DNA of 64,000 nt from positions 6,138,013 through 6,202,012 of the forward strand of contig BCJU01000001.1 in the NCBI GenBank assembly GCA_001600355.1, read 5' to 3'. The position numbers and the translations under genes were made by a program. This DNA comes from Meira nashicola. Its lineage: Eukaryota; Basidiomycota; Exobasidiomycetes; Exobasidiales; Brachybasidiaceae. Shown here in pieces: positions 50,254-60,977 of this stretch (positions are counted from its first letter, which is position 1; the number at the start of each line of letters is the position of its first letter). The notes beneath the pieces are model-generated. The model made no database searches. It was given only the letters and a program-made list of their open reading frames with translations, and was not told the origin of the DNA.

Positions 50254-53200
50254 TTAACTCGAAAATCTAGCTAAAAGGCCTTTATGTTGTACATTTTCGG
50301 AAGCGACACTTGGTAAGGAAGGAATATGTCTTTGGTCATCTCCGTCCAAGATACCGTAGCCGCCTGAACCCATATGGGTATATGGAAGCAAAACATTTTT
50401 GTTCACAATTGCACCCGAAGATGCTGCGGCATAAGTTGCAGCTGCGCTAGGAGGATGGAAAGATGTACTTGGTGCGCCAATGTGAGCACGAAGGAAACCA
50501 ACATGACCTTGCAAATCTGGACCTGAAAAGGCCAAAAGTGGAAAATGGGGATGAAAAGCCAAAGCTCCCATCGAAGGTCTAAAAGGCGAAGGAGGTTCAT
50601 CGATTGCAGGAGAGAGCAAAGATGTGTTGGACTGTGAATTGGATTGTTTAGATGGCGTTCCATTTGGACCGTTTGATTGCGAGGATGGTTGTACGATTGG
50701 AAATATGGCTCCTCCGGCTGGTTGATGCTGATTGGCAGCAATTTGTGCAGCTTGAGCAGGTGTAGCAAATTGACGAACGATTGGAGATACATTCGATAAG
50801 ACTTCTTGCGTTTCAATATTGCACAAAAGTGTCCTTTGTGCGCTTAATCCTTGACGGGTCGGTCTAGGATAATTGGAGAGTGCAAAGATTGGTGCACCAT
50901 CATGCACTTCCATAGCACTTAGCTTACCTTGCAATTGTTCACTCCAATCTTTCGATCGAATACTCTTTCTGCCACGGATATCCCAAACCTTCACAATACC
51001 ATCCGTACTTGCAGATATCAATTCACGATTACCTCTCTTTTGCAGCCTCACATTCGTTATCCAATTTGCATGTTCTTCCCACAGTCGCACCAAAGATAAT
51101 TCTGGTGGAATTCTGCGATCGTACACTCCAATCGCTCCATCACCGAAACCACAAACGAAGATATGGCCGACGTCAGATTCGGATGAGATTGAGGTGACAC
51201 AAGAGGATACCCTGGTTGGGATATCGCAGATGCATAATTCACGATGAGCATCCCAAACACGAACGTATCGACTGTCTCCACCGGTTAATAAGCTTCCGGT
51301 AATTTGTTGCCAGTCAAGAATCAAGCCACTTGGTCTTTTGCTTCTGACCAAGTGCGGCAATGCGCGCATGCTGCTTACCAACTTCGGTCCCCTATTGGAC
51401 GTCCAGCTGGGTTCATCATAATTTGCGTATATGCGAACATCTCCATCTGCTGAACCAACGAGTAAACGTGATTGAGCTTCTTCATTTGCAAACGTTAGCG
51501 AAGTGATACTAGTCTTTGGTGGGTTTCCGTTATTAAACCGCGTCAGCAATTTACCAGTTGACCAATCCCAAACACTGAGTGTATCTTGTTCACTTGCAGT
51601 TACCAAATGATTTTCAAATTGATGCATATGCAAAAGATAAGCAGGAGCACCAACTTGAACACCTGTTGGCGCACTGTGTTGGCTTGATTGTTGCGAATTT
51701 TGTGACCATCGAATATTTAATGCGCTCTCCACATCCACTTGTGCTTCGTTCATCAAACGTTCATTGCGTTCCCGCTTCCATGTTTGGATATTGTATTGAA
51801 CGCTCCCTAATTCATCTGCTTCTGCGCATTTCATCTGTGGTTCGGTATAATATTCACTGCACCATGCGAACAGCTTGCTCTTTAACGGCAATACCTCCCG
51901 CACAGATTTTGGGCCACTATTTCCACCTCTATGGGATGAGGAAGAAGGTGTACCAGGACTAGCAGCACCGCTTGAGCTACCTGTGCGATAGATTGAAGGG
52001 CTATGCATCGGTGTATTGCCCGCATTGGCTGTATTGTTTTGTGCAGCAGTAATTTGTGCACGATCTCTGAATCGATGCAAATCTTGGGCAACAATTGTTG
52101 CTAGTGCATCTGCCATTTTGATATCTGCCATTCGATCAATTTCTTCCGCTGGTGATCTGCTTCGGGTAGATAAGTCGTGTGGATTACTTTGAGAGGATGT
52201 GATGGACATTGATCCAAATTTGTCCGCTAAAGGAGATCGTCCTGCTGACATCAAAGACGTTCCAATAGGAGGCGTGCTTGATGATTGGTTGATACTTGCA
52301 TTTTGTCTTAATGAACCTGCCTTTGATGATCTTCTCTCTTGTAGTCTTGTAATGTGAGCTAGACTTTCTGCGCTAGCTGATCGATGAGCAATCTCAGAAG
52401 AAGATGTGGCAGCGGAGGCTGAATTTGGACCGTTTGCATTTAATGGTGTTGCAGGCGTCCTTGGTGAGTCTGGTCGACTTGCTTCCGAATTTTGCGGATC
52501 AGGTCCAAATGGCGATACATACCTTGATGAGTTGTAACGTGGTGCTGGAACTCGTGGAGGAAGAAAAGCGGATTTAGGCGGAACAGCCGTATCCGATTGC
52601 TGCTGTACTTCATCGGGCGAAGATGCTGAAGGTGATGGTGGTCTCGAGTATCCTAGTGTAGCGATCGTCTTTACCGTTTGTGCTAATGATGTATTCCGTC
52701 TCTGTGAAGGATGTAAGGAAGAAGGTCGATTTCCAGTTGTGATGGTATTGCCGCTAGATGAACTAAACGTGCTCAAACCTCCTAAAGATGTAGCAGAGGA
52801 CATACCCAAATTGTCCCGATCCATAGTTCGATCATTCGCAACACTCATCTTTGACCTAGGCATAGGTGGAAAGTAACCTTCAGTGTGAGCTGCGGTACTT
52901 GTTGGAGTAACCAATCGATCACCAGCCCCGCCTGCTGGATTAAAGTACTCAAAAGGAATAGAAGTCAACATGAGCGCTGTGATGTAATCGACAACAGTGC
53001 TTGCCATGCTTGCAACTTCTGGATGGCCATCTGCACTAAGATCGAGCAATGCTACGAATATCGTGGAGAAGGCTGGAACGTTGGCAATATCAATCTCATC
53101 TAAACCTTCCTCAAGTGATAATTTGATGAGTACACGTGTCAACAGAGCTTGTTCGTATGCTTTAGATTCAGGGTCTAAACCTGACATTTCTTCATACGAA

Positions 53201-55857
53201 GTCTTTCTTCTCTTGCGCATCCTGCGTTCTTCGCGATTATAGTAAAGATAAGCTGCCAAGACGAAAAATCCTTGATATTCTCGCACCAAAGGGCTTAATG
53301 CAATCACCAATTCTTTGCGCACAAGGGGAGAAGAATCGCACTTTGTCGAGAGCATACTGATTGCAATACCAACCTCCAAGCTTCTTTGTCTGCTTTCTTC
53401 CAAATTCAACATCGTTCCTGTACCCAGACAGTGTGGTCGAGTTTGTGCATGTCTGCTCGAGACTGGAGTGGTTGGCAAGGAAGAGGAAGGATCATTGGGA
53501 TCATGACTTGAGCCACTTGCTCCGAGGAGGATTCCCATTGCATAGAGCACTGCTGCTCTTACTTCAGGTGAAATATCACTGAGCATACAAGCAAACTTGC
53601 CATGAACGTCTTTAGAGATACCACGTGCTTTGCCAACAGCCGAATCGTCCCAAAGCTGACCAATGCACAACGCACTCCATTGACGTAGTAGGAAATCATC
53701 GTGATCCAAATGTTCCAAGCAAGAATCCATTGCATCAGTCTGCAAACATGCTTGTTGTCCAGCAGGGAAATCCTGACAAAACACGGACAAGATGAAAGCA
53801 CACATTGCTCGATGTTCAGACACGTTGGGAATTGGATAATTGTTGACATTGGATGCATTCGTACCATCATTGACCCCATTCGGCTGTTGGAAAGGACTCA
53901 AGACTGTGCTGAAGTAGATGAAACCGTTGTCTCGCAACAGATCGTTTTGACAGCTTCTATCTACCGCCAAGATTCTTGCCCAGATGTAGATCAAAACAGG
54001 TTTGAGATCAGCTGCAGGACTTTGTAAGAGCTTCAAAACGTATGGGAAAATACCAATGCTGAGAGCAAGATTGACTGCCCATGGGCCCAGATCCAAAAAT
54101 TGACTCAACAAAATCAATGCACGCAGTCTATGCACTTGAGATAGCAGGACTTGGAGAACGATCGGAAGTTGATCTGGAGGATCGCGAATAAGTCGAGCTT
54201 CCTCTTCGTCTTCTTCATCTTGATCAAGATCGAGTTGTTCAGTGATGGAAAGACTTGCATCTGCTCTCCTTCTTCTCCCCCTTCTACTCACACCTCCTTG
54301 TGATAGCCACACCTCAAAGGCCATTAATTGTTCGCTGAAAAATGTGCTAGGTTGATACTCAAACGCGGCCAAATGAGGGGGCATTGCTGGACCGTCAGGC
54401 TCAGCTGCTTTTTCGGCTGCCTCTGTTTTCGCTAGCAAAGTCGGTAATTGTGATAGGCATTGATCAACAGCCAGGTCCCAACTGTCCCAAAGTGGATGAT
54501 TGTGCGTTGGCGGTAACTTTGGATGACTCATAGGTGAACAATGATAGAATCGCATGATTCGCTCTGCCAGCAAGAAATTTCTGAGAAGTGCGGCAACCAT
54601 TAGGTCATCTCTGAACAGCCTTCTAAAAATCGTTCGAGGCAAGACCGTCCAAGCAATCGTATCTGTAATAGCGGTGAAGATCCAATTGAGCTCTCCCAGC
54701 GGTGTTCGTCGATCTTGCAATCTTCCAGGTATCTTCATAATCATGTCAAAGTCGAGTGGAGAAGGCAAAGGGTTCTGCAATACAAACCATCGTAAAGAGA
54801 TTTCAATTGGAGATGTGAGACACGATGTGAATAGATCTGCAGGTAAATCGGGATTCATTGGTAGAACATCATCAGGTCCGCAAGCTGCTAGATGAATAGA
54901 TTCTCGCAGCGGGAACTGTTGTTCATCTCCCACGGATGTCGAGGATTTCTTGCCGTTGGTTGATAATTTCGATTCGTCCTCGGCTCTACGATCTGCTAGT
55001 CGTTTGAAATTGTTGACGATATTTCCTGCAGAGCTGGCATCCCAGACGAAAATGCACGGGTTTCCGAGCCACGCTTGTAGATCATATAGTGTAACGGGAA
55101 TGTATTGCGTATATGCTTTGTTAAAGACCCAAATCTCTCCACCAGGCGTTGGCTTTGGGACGCCGTACCCGTTGTAGTAGAATAATACACGTTCATCTTT
55201 TGCTGTTCGACGTAAACTGGTACAGAATCGCTTCATCTCTTCCACTACCGGGTCTAAATGAAGCTTGTATCTGGTTTTCATTGAGAGATGTTCAAATTGT
55301 GCGACCATGTTTTTGCCAATTGCTTCCAATGCTCTCGTTGGATCCAAGCTTCCGGGATCGGTCCAGCAAATCAGCTTAGAGCACGGGTTTGTCTTGCTTA
55401 CATCTGGTGGATCTACACCCAAATTTAAGCACATCACCAAAGCGGCGGTAACAGTTCTGAGTCGTTCGCGCATTCGCCAATCCGGCAAATCCCTTTCATC
55501 TCTTGGTTTCGGATTGCCTCCTGTCTGATGTCTTTTCTGCGTCCATTGCGTCATATAAGGTTGATCAAAGATGATCATATCTGCCTCCTCTGGCAAAAGC
55601 AAAGCACCGTGTCGCCTCCCACTTGTGGTGCTCAGATCATCTTCATCGTCTTCTGTATCTCCAGTCCTACTCGCGAGATCATCTGAAGAGGTTAATAGAG
55701 CAGCATCTGTACTACTGGATGCATGGCCATGTCCGTTAGTCAATTCTGTATTGATTCGATAAGGCACTGCATGACCAGGTCCTATTGGAGAACGGTTTGC
55801 TTCATATTCTTCTTCATCTTCACCATTTAGGAAAAAAGTTTTTCCCACTGCCGCCAT
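50254..55857 (-). CDS. KOG1: TORC1 subunit KOG1/Raptor
   Basis: Substrate-presenting scaffold of TORC1. Single exon, 1867 residues. The N-terminal Raptor conserved (caspase-like) domain runs about 85-400 (DMIIFDQPYMTQWTQKRHQ, CLNLGVDPPDV, GEIWVFNKAYTQYIPVTLYDLQAWLG). Armadillo/HEAT repeats follow (about 560-930, with FAYM-type VRAAVLYAMGILLG), then a long Ser/Pro-rich linker, and a seven-bladed WD40 domain (about 1380-1700, e.g. LSVWDWSTGKLL, YVRVWDAHRELC, VKVWDIRGRKS). In the caspase-like core, positions that are His in FHYNGHG of yeast and human proteins are Tyr here (residues 227 and 231), and the Cys of the D-C-S motif is Ala (274). Convergent with paralogue B, divergent from CWC25. Confidence 0.96.
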   Translation of the reverse strand: MAAVGKTFFLNGEDEEEYEANRSPIGPGHAVPYRINTELTNGHGHASSSTDAALLTSSDDLASRTGDTEDDEDDLSTTSGRRHGALLLPEEADMIIFDQPYMTQWTQKRHQTGGNPKPRDERDLPDWRMRERLRTVTAALVMCLNLGVDPPDVSKTNPCSKLICWTDPGSLDPTRALEAIGKNMVAQFEHLSMKTRYKLHLDPVVEEMKRFCTSLRRTAKDERVLFYYNGYGVPKPTPGGEIWVFNKAYTQYIPVTLYDLQAWLGNPCIFVWDASSAGNIVNNFKRLADRRAEDESKLSTNGKKSSTSVGDEQQFPLRESIHLAACGPDDVLPMNPDLPADLFTSCLTSPIEISLRWFVLQNPLPSPLDFDMIMKIPGRLQDRRTPLGELNWIFTAITDTIAWTVLPRTIFRRLFRDDLMVAALLRNFLLAERIMRFYHCSPMSHPKLPPTHNHPLWDSWDLAVDQCLSQLPTLLAKTEAAEKAAEPDGPAMPPHLAAFEYQPSTFFSEQLMAFEVWLSQGGVSRRGRRRRADASLSITEQLDLDQDEEDEEEARLIRDPPDQLPIVLQVLLSQVHRLRALILLSQFLDLGPWAVNLALSIGIFPYVLKLLQSPAADLKPVLIYIWARILAVDRSCQNDLLRDNGFIYFSTVLSPFQQPNGVNDGTNASNVNNYPIPNVSEHRAMCAFILSVFCQDFPAGQQACLQTDAMDSCLEHLDHDDFLLRQWSALCIGQLWDDSAVGKARGISKDVHGKFACMLSDISPEVRAAVLYAMGILLGASGSSHDPNDPSSSLPTTPVSSRHAQTRPHCLGTGTMLNLEESRQRSLEVGIAISMLSTKCDSSPLVRKELVIALSPLVREYQGFFVLAAYLYYNREERRMRKRRKTSYEEMSGLDPESKAYEQALLTRVLIKLSLEEGLDEIDIANVPAFSTIFVALLDLSADGHPEVASMASTVVDYITALMLTSIPFEYFNPAGGAGDRLVTPTSTAAHTEGYFPPMPRSKMSVANDRTMDRDNLGMSSATSLGGLSTFSSSSGNTITTGNRPSSLHPSQRRNTSLAQTVKTIATLGYSRPPSPSASSPDEVQQQSDTAVPPKSAFLPPRVPAPRYNSSRYVSPFGPDPQNSEASRPDSPRTPATPLNANGPNSASAATSSSEIAHRSASAESLAHITRLQERRSSKAGSLRQNASINQSSSTPPIGTSLMSAGRSPLADKFGSMSITSSQSNPHDLSTRSRSPAEEIDRMADIKMADALATIVAQDLHRFRDRAQITAAQNNTANAGNTPMHSPSIYRTGSSSGAASPGTPSSSSHRGGNSGPKSVREVLPLKSKLFAWCSEYYTEPQMKCAEADELGSVQYNIQTWKRERNERLMNEAQVDVESALNIRWSQNSQQSSQHSAPTGVQVGAPAYLLHMHQFENHLVTASEQDTLSVWDWSTGKLLTRFNNGNPPKTSITSLTFANEEAQSRLLVGSADGDVRIYANYDEPSWTSNRGPKLVSSMRALPHLVRSKRPSGLILDWQQITGSLLTGGDSRYVRVWDAHRELCICDIPTRVSSCVTSISSESDVGHIFVCGFGDGAIGVYDRRIPPELSLVRLWEEHANWITNVRLQKRGNRELISASTDGIVKVWDIRGRKSIRSKDWSEQLQGKLSAMEVHDGAPIFALSNYPRPTRQGLSAQRTLLCNIETQEVLSNVSPIVRQFATPAQAAQIAANQHQPAGGAIFPIVQPSSQSNGPNGTPSKQSNSQSNTSLLSPAIDEPPSPFRPSMGALAFHPHFPLLAFSGPDLQGHVGFLRAHIGAPSTSFHPPSAAATYAAASSGAIVNKNVLLPYTHMGSGGYGILDGDDQRHIPSLPSVASENVQHKGLLARFSS

Positions 55858-56329
55858 GCTGGTCTAAAGAGAAACAGCAGGCAGCATATACAAAGCAGCA
55901 ACTAACAAAACCCGCTATTCTTCTTGCCTCTTATGCTAAAGAGCTATCTTGATATGACATAAAAGGCGATCGATGTGATGGCGTGTAGAGGTTTCGGAAC
56001 GATGTATATGCCGATTTTGCCTTGAAAGAGAAAGCAATGTCGAGCAAGAATGTGGTCAGAGGGACTAATCGATCATCTGTGTCATCTCCAAATAAAATTT
56101 TAAACATACACGCCTGCTAAGCGGTGAAAACGAAATGCACTGGCCACACGAGCAAAAACGCCTATGCTCCGTGTTTCATTCCGCTTAACGTTACGATGCT
56201 CAGCCTGCATAGACTAGGCGGAACGCCACAAGCCTATCCAAAAAAAAATAGAAACTTTTAACTATTCACCTTCACTACCACCTCCTTCTAATAGGGGCAA
56301 CCGCTCTGCCGTCCTACTAAATCTTCATC
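55858..56329. other. Divergent promoter region, KOG1 and CWC25
   Basis: About 470 nt between two start codons. No gene or notable repeat is seen. Confidence 0.5.
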
Positions 56330-57718
56330 ATGTCGGCTTTATCTTTCTTGTCGAAGAAATCTTGGCATACTGGTCTACAATCCAATCAAGAAGCGGTTTG
56401 GAAAGCAGAAAAGGCAGCATTGGAAGAGCGAAAAAAGTTGGATGAATTGCGTAAAGAAAGAGAACGTGAACGTGAATTGCAAGAATTAGAAAGATTGAAT
56501 GAAGAAAGTGGTGGTAGAAATGGAAAGAGACAAGAAAAGGTGGATTGGATGTATCAAGTGCCTGCGAGTATTGCATCATCTTCTTCACAACCACAATCTG
56601 CAAGCAAGGAAGAATTGGAGGAATATTTATTGGGAAAGAAGAGAGTGGATAAATTACTCACAAAAGGAGACGAATCAGAAAAGGTTTCCAAAGATGGTAA
56701 TGCACCTTCTCATGCTTCTTCAGCGGCAGCACAGGATCGTGCTCCTACTTTTGGTGATGTAGGCTCAGATAGAGATGTTGCCAGTAAGATTCGAGAGGAT
56801 CCAATGTTTGCCATCCGACAACAAGAGCAAGCGGCATATCAAGCTTTACTTAAAGATCCAGCAAGATTACGTGCCATGCGTAAAGCAGCAGGAATGGATG
56901 TTGGAAAAGAAGAGACTAAAGAAGAAAGGAGGAAGAGAAAAGAAGAAAAGAGACGACGTAGAGATGAGGATGACCATTCTCGTTCAGAGCGAGCATCAGA
57001 AGGAAGACATCGGAGCGAGAAAGACGAGAGGTACAGTAGGAGTGGTTATGACAACGACCGAAAGAGAAAGTCTTCTAGACGCGAAGACAGGTACGATGAA
57101 GATCGTGTTGACCGGCATTCAAGAGACGATCGCAGATCACATTACAATCACCGTTCTGAAGATCAATCTCGGTCTCGTCGCTCAGACCGCAACGATGATA
57201 GAAGACGCAGTGAACGATATGATCGAGATCATTCGCCAAGACGCTCAGTCTCTCCGCAAGATTCACGAAATTACGATAGAAGAGAGCAATCGCACAGATC
57301 ATCTTCTCCTAGACGTCGTTCGTATCGCTCTGAATCATCTTTTATCCGCCCTCCTACTCGACCTGAAAATTCTTCTACAAACACGAACGCAGACGCAGAG
57401 CGTGAAGCTAAATTAGCAGCGATGCAAAAGAATGCTGTCGATCTATCTTCTTCAAGGGATGCCTATTTGACGAACGTTAAAGAACAAGAACAAGCAGATT
57501 TGGCAAGGGAAGAAGCTTTACGTGCAAAAGTTCAAAAAAGTCGAAGTAATCGTAGTCATGGTAGTGGATTTGGTACAGAGGCAAAAGGTTCATTTTTACT
57601 TGAGCAAGAACGATCTTTGTACGGTAGTGGTGGAAGTCGAAGTGGTGAGAATATGGACCTGGCTGAAAGACTCAGAAGAGGACGTGATACCCTGCAGCGA
57701 TTTGGCGATGAATCTTGA
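56330..57718 (+). CDS. CWC25: Pre-mRNA splicing factor CWC25
   Basis: Spliceosome factor promoting the first transesterification after Prp2 action (family knowledge). Single exon, 462 residues. The N-terminus matches the Cwc25 signature: LSFLSKKSWHTGLQSNQEAVWKAEKAALEERKKLDELRKE and, further on, VDWMYQVP and EEYLLGKKRVDKLL. A second conserved block is DPMFAIRQQEQAAYQALLKDPARLRAMRKAAG. From about residue 200 to 345 there is a long Arg/Ser/Asp-rich low-complexity region, and the end is AERLRRGRDTLQRFGDES. Convergent with the zinc-finger gene. Confidence 0.93.
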   Translation: MSALSFLSKKSWHTGLQSNQEAVWKAEKAALEERKKLDELRKERERERELQELERLNEESGGRNGKRQEKVDWMYQVPASIASSSSQPQSASKEELEEYLLGKKRVDKLLTKGDESEKVSKDGNAPSHASSAAAQDRAPTFGDVGSDRDVASKIREDPMFAIRQQEQAAYQALLKDPARLRAMRKAAGMDVGKEETKEERRKRKEEKRRRRDEDDHSRSERASEGRHRSEKDERYSRSGYDNDRKRKSSRREDRYDEDRVDRHSRDDRRSHYNHRSEDQSRSRRSDRNDDRRRSERYDRDHSPRRSVSPQDSRNYDRREQSHRSSSPRRRSYRSESSFIRPPTRPENSSTNTNADAEREAKLAAMQKNAVDLSSSRDAYLTNVKEQEQADLAREEALRAKVQKSRSNRSHGSGFGTEAKGSFLLEQERSLYGSGGSRSGENMDLAERLRRGRDTLQRFGDES

Positions 57719-57932
57719 TTTTTTTCGTTGCATTAAGAGCAATGCATGTAACATAGAATACCACACTCGTCACAATGATGATCAATCGCATGAATTCATA
57801 GCGAGATTTGATGATGAGCATAGATAAATATACAAAAATATAAAAAAAAATATAGAACATGTTTGAGAGGAGGGCCGTAAAAATATGTGCATCTGGCACC
57901 TTTGAGTTTATATAACAATCAAACTAATCGTA

Positions 57933-60900
57933 TCAGATACTATCCTCAACATTATCTTCGTCACGCATATCACCACGTAAAGAAGATGCAGAAGAAGTGG
58001 AAAGGTCCGTCGTTGGTGAACCGAGTTCTTTGCGCGACAATTCGGAATCGAATGAATTTTGCATTGATCCTCGTCTTCTCTTGTTCTGATGGCCGTGCTC
58101 TTCTTCATCTTCTGATGAATCGAGTAAAGGTGCAGGACTGGAAAGCTTAAAGCTCAATGCGGGCAAAGGCGGTTGATGATCACTCGTCCTTCGACTGATT
58201 TGCGAACGTTGTGATCGGCCAGCACTACTTCCATTTCCATTGCTTTGCAACAATCCATTCTTTTGAGCGCTTCCTTGTTGTGATCGAGTGATGCTACGTT
58301 GTTGACTAGCGGATGTTGGACTTCCAAGCATAGAAGATGCTAATCTCTTATTCTTATCAGGTCTACTTGGAGTTTCTTGTAATCCCATTTGTCCATCATC
58401 TTCATCCACTTCATCGCTATTATCAAGAAGGCGAGCTGCTGCTGGAGTATCTAGTGCACCAAGATCAGCCTCTTCATCTTCTTCTTCCCCATTGGATCCT
58501 ACACCACCACGTTTGCTTGCACTCGTACGGAAAGAAGGTCGTAAGATGCTGTCTGGCCATGGGCTGTTCATAGACATGAATGTATTACCGGCAAACGGTG
58601 TTCCTGTCAATGAAGTTAACAAAGAAGTTCCTTTTCCGGTCGAATGCGGTGCCAAGCCAAGAGATTGTGTCAGATTGAGATGTTGAGGTGAAGAGAATTG
58701 ATCATTGCCTTTGCCATTCGCATCCCGTTTCAAAGGAGAAGCACGAGAAAATAATTGTGCCCGTGTGGCGCTATATTTGCTGCTATTGCGAACATCAAAC
58801 GGTGTAAGACCCAACAAGTTTGCTGAACCCATCATTCGATCATGCTGAGTAGGTGTGGTGGCAGGCATTCCCTTTAAAGATGGTGTTGCACCTGTCAATC
58901 CATTTGCAGCTGCTTTTCCACGTGTAATTCTTTGCACTGATGCCGAAGCAAGAGAAGGCATGGCCATACTTGATCCATTTGCTGGTGTAGGTACACCGTC
59001 TAGCAAAGCAGACCGTAGGGGAGTCTTGACCAATGGCGGTAATCTGCGATTTTTCAATACCGGTGATGATCCATTCAGCACATCAAAGCCATCTTTGCCA
59101 GAGTGGCTGAGGTCTGCTCGTGTTTGTAATGGAGAAAGACGGTTCTCATCTTGATTATGCTCAATCTTGATATCCTTGCCAAGAGCACTAGAAAGTCGCG
59201 AAGATGATGCCGGTGCCTCTAAAGCTGCATCCTTTGTTCTTTGCGCATTGTTTGTAGAAGGACTGATCTTGTGACGATCAAGAGAGAATGGATTGCTAGC
59301 TGGACTTTGATGTACTCTTCGGCTGGATGATACGGGAGACAACATTGAGCTGGCATTATGACGTTTAGAAACGCTACCGTTGTAGGCACCATTCTTTGTT
59401 GCGGAAGAGATGAAAGATGGGCTGCTTTCCAACGCTCTCTGCGAAGCAGGGGGAGACAGCAATCCTGAACCATTGCCATTTCGAATTCTCTCGCCACTTC
59501 CACCAAATACTTGAGCTACCAAAGATCGATCATCGCCCACTGATGGTGGTGTTGGATAGAGGGTGCTGAAACGATTGATTGGTGTTGATTTCGTTGGATA
59601 ATTATGAGCTTGTCCACCTGCTTCAATCATTTCATCTTGACCCTTGGATTCAGCATTAGAACCTCTCTTTTTACTTCTAGATTTCGGTTGATTAGAATCA
59701 ACAAACGAAAGCCGTCTGAGCTTTGGATCACGGTTCACTTCTGCCAAAGGTTGACGGGGAGACGTGACGGCAGAGAACATTGCTGTTGTTGATTGCTGAG
59801 GTATTATAGGCATAGAAGCATGCTTGGAGAAATTGCGTGAAGAACCTCCACCATTCATATGTGCTTTAGCACCGTTGATAGCTGGCCATACTGCTGTAAT
59901 TGCTCCAGACGAGGGAGCGTTGTGATTATCGGCATAATGCGGCATAGTAGTCGTAGTCATATGATGATGAAATTTGAGAGTCTGCATTCCGCGAGGCTTC
60001 TTTTCACCATTGCCAGACATCGTTCGTTTCTTTGGATTAGGCATTACAGAGTTTACCATGGTGAATTTTTGCTTCTCTTGAACGGGTGAATTCTTTGATA
60101 AAACTTCTTCACTTGCTAATGCAGTAGCAGCCTCTGTTTCAGTATCGCTCTTTGATCCATCATCTGGGCTTCCTGCATTCGTAGATGCATCTCCAGTCAC
60201 ATCACCATTTCCTGAAGCGGCCTTATCTTGAAGACGTCTTTTACGTGCCCATCTTCTCTTACTCTCAAGCATTCGTTCACGACGTTCTTCTGCATTCTTT
60301 GGTCTGTTTGCATTGCCATCCCAACGTGTTCTACGTGGCTGTTGACTGAGCGGAATGAAGTGCTTGTCCTGCAAATGTCTACGCCAAATGCTGCGTGCAT
60401 GTTTACCTGCATATTGTTTATCGCAATAAGGACACGAAAAGATTCCCGTGTTTCCTTCACTTGCAGCTTGCTGTGCTTGTTGAACGATGCGCAACTTTGC
60501 TTGAATGACTGGATCATCGCTTATCTCCATCCAGTCTCCACTGTCATCATCAAAGCCCATCGAATCATCATATTCTCCACCATCGTCAGCGTACATCTGC
60601 CCGCCGAATCCCATCAAGGATACAGGGTATTCGGACATGTTTACATTAGAAATGAATGGATTTACTTGCATATGACCATTTGCAGAAGCAAAATTGTGAA
60701 CGTGTGACCCAGGTGGGAATGCCATCATTGGTTGTGAACTTGATCCTGCATCCATGGAATGACTTTGTTGAGACGCGTGTGGCATATTCATTCCAACTTG
60801 ATTGAACATGGGGTATAATATTCCTTGTTGCATTTGGGTATTTGATGACATTTGAGCACCATTTTGAGATGATTGTGATTGCTGTGGTTGTTGTGATTGT

Positions 60901-60977
60901 TGTTGTTGATAGGCAGACATGTGCGTGCCTTCCATTACACTGTGCATCGGATGGAGAAATGACTGACTGGACGTCAT
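57933..60977 (-). CDS. Single-C2H2 zinc-finger protein, putative transcription factor
   Basis: Single exon, 1014 residues. One zinc finger near residues 178-206 (FSCPYCDKQYAGKHARSIWRRHLQDKH), preceded by a Gln-rich and acidic N-terminus and followed by a strongly basic stretch (RRERMLESKRRWARKRRL) that may add DNA contacts or nuclear import. The remaining 750 residues are disordered: Ser/Pro/Asn-rich, with several short TP/SP segments (LLTSLTGTPFAG, PLRSALLDGVPTP, LNLTQSLGL) spaced as in proline-directed kinase substrates. A single-finger regulator fits, but target and symbol are unknown. The upstream intergenic region is unusually long. Confidence 0.75.
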   Translation of the reverse strand: MTSSQSFLHPMHSVMEGTHMSAYQQQQSQQPQQSQSSQNGAQMSSNTQMQQGILYPMFNQVGMNMPHASQQSHSMDAGSSSQPMMAFPPGSHVHNFASANGHMQVNPFISNVNMSEYPVSLMGFGGQMYADDGGEYDDSMGFDDDSGDWMEISDDPVIQAKLRIVQQAQQAASEGNTGIFSCPYCDKQYAGKHARSIWRRHLQDKHFIPLSQQPRRTRWDGNANRPKNAEERRERMLESKRRWARKRRLQDKAASGNGDVTGDASTNAGSPDDGSKSDTETEAATALASEEVLSKNSPVQEKQKFTMVNSVMPNPKKRTMSGNGEKKPRGMQTLKFHHHMTTTTMPHYADNHNAPSSGAITAVWPAINGAKAHMNGGGSSRNFSKHASMPIIPQQSTTAMFSAVTSPRQPLAEVNRDPKLRRLSFVDSNQPKSRSKKRGSNAESKGQDEMIEAGGQAHNYPTKSTPINRFSTLYPTPPSVGDDRSLVAQVFGGSGERIRNGNGSGLLSPPASQRALESSPSFISSATKNGAYNGSVSKRHNASSMLSPVSSSRRVHQSPASNPFSLDRHKISPSTNNAQRTKDAALEAPASSSRLSSALGKDIKIEHNQDENRLSPLQTRADLSHSGKDGFDVLNGSSPVLKNRRLPPLVKTPLRSALLDGVPTPANGSSMAMPSLASASVQRITRGKAAANGLTGATPSLKGMPATTPTQHDRMMGSANLLGLTPFDVRNSSKYSATRAQLFSRASPLKRDANGKGNDQFSSPQHLNLTQSLGLAPHSTGKGTSLLTSLTGTPFAGNTFMSMNSPWPDSILRPSFRTSASKRGGVGSNGEEEDEEADLGALDTPAAARLLDNSDEVDEDDGQMGLQETPSRPDKNKRLASSMLGSPTSASQQRSITRSQQGSAQKNGLLQSNGNGSSAGRSQRSQISRRTSDHQPPLPALSFKLSSPAPLLDSSEDEEEHGHQNKRRRGSMQNSFDSELSRKELGSPTTDLSTSSASSLRGDMRDEDNVEDSI

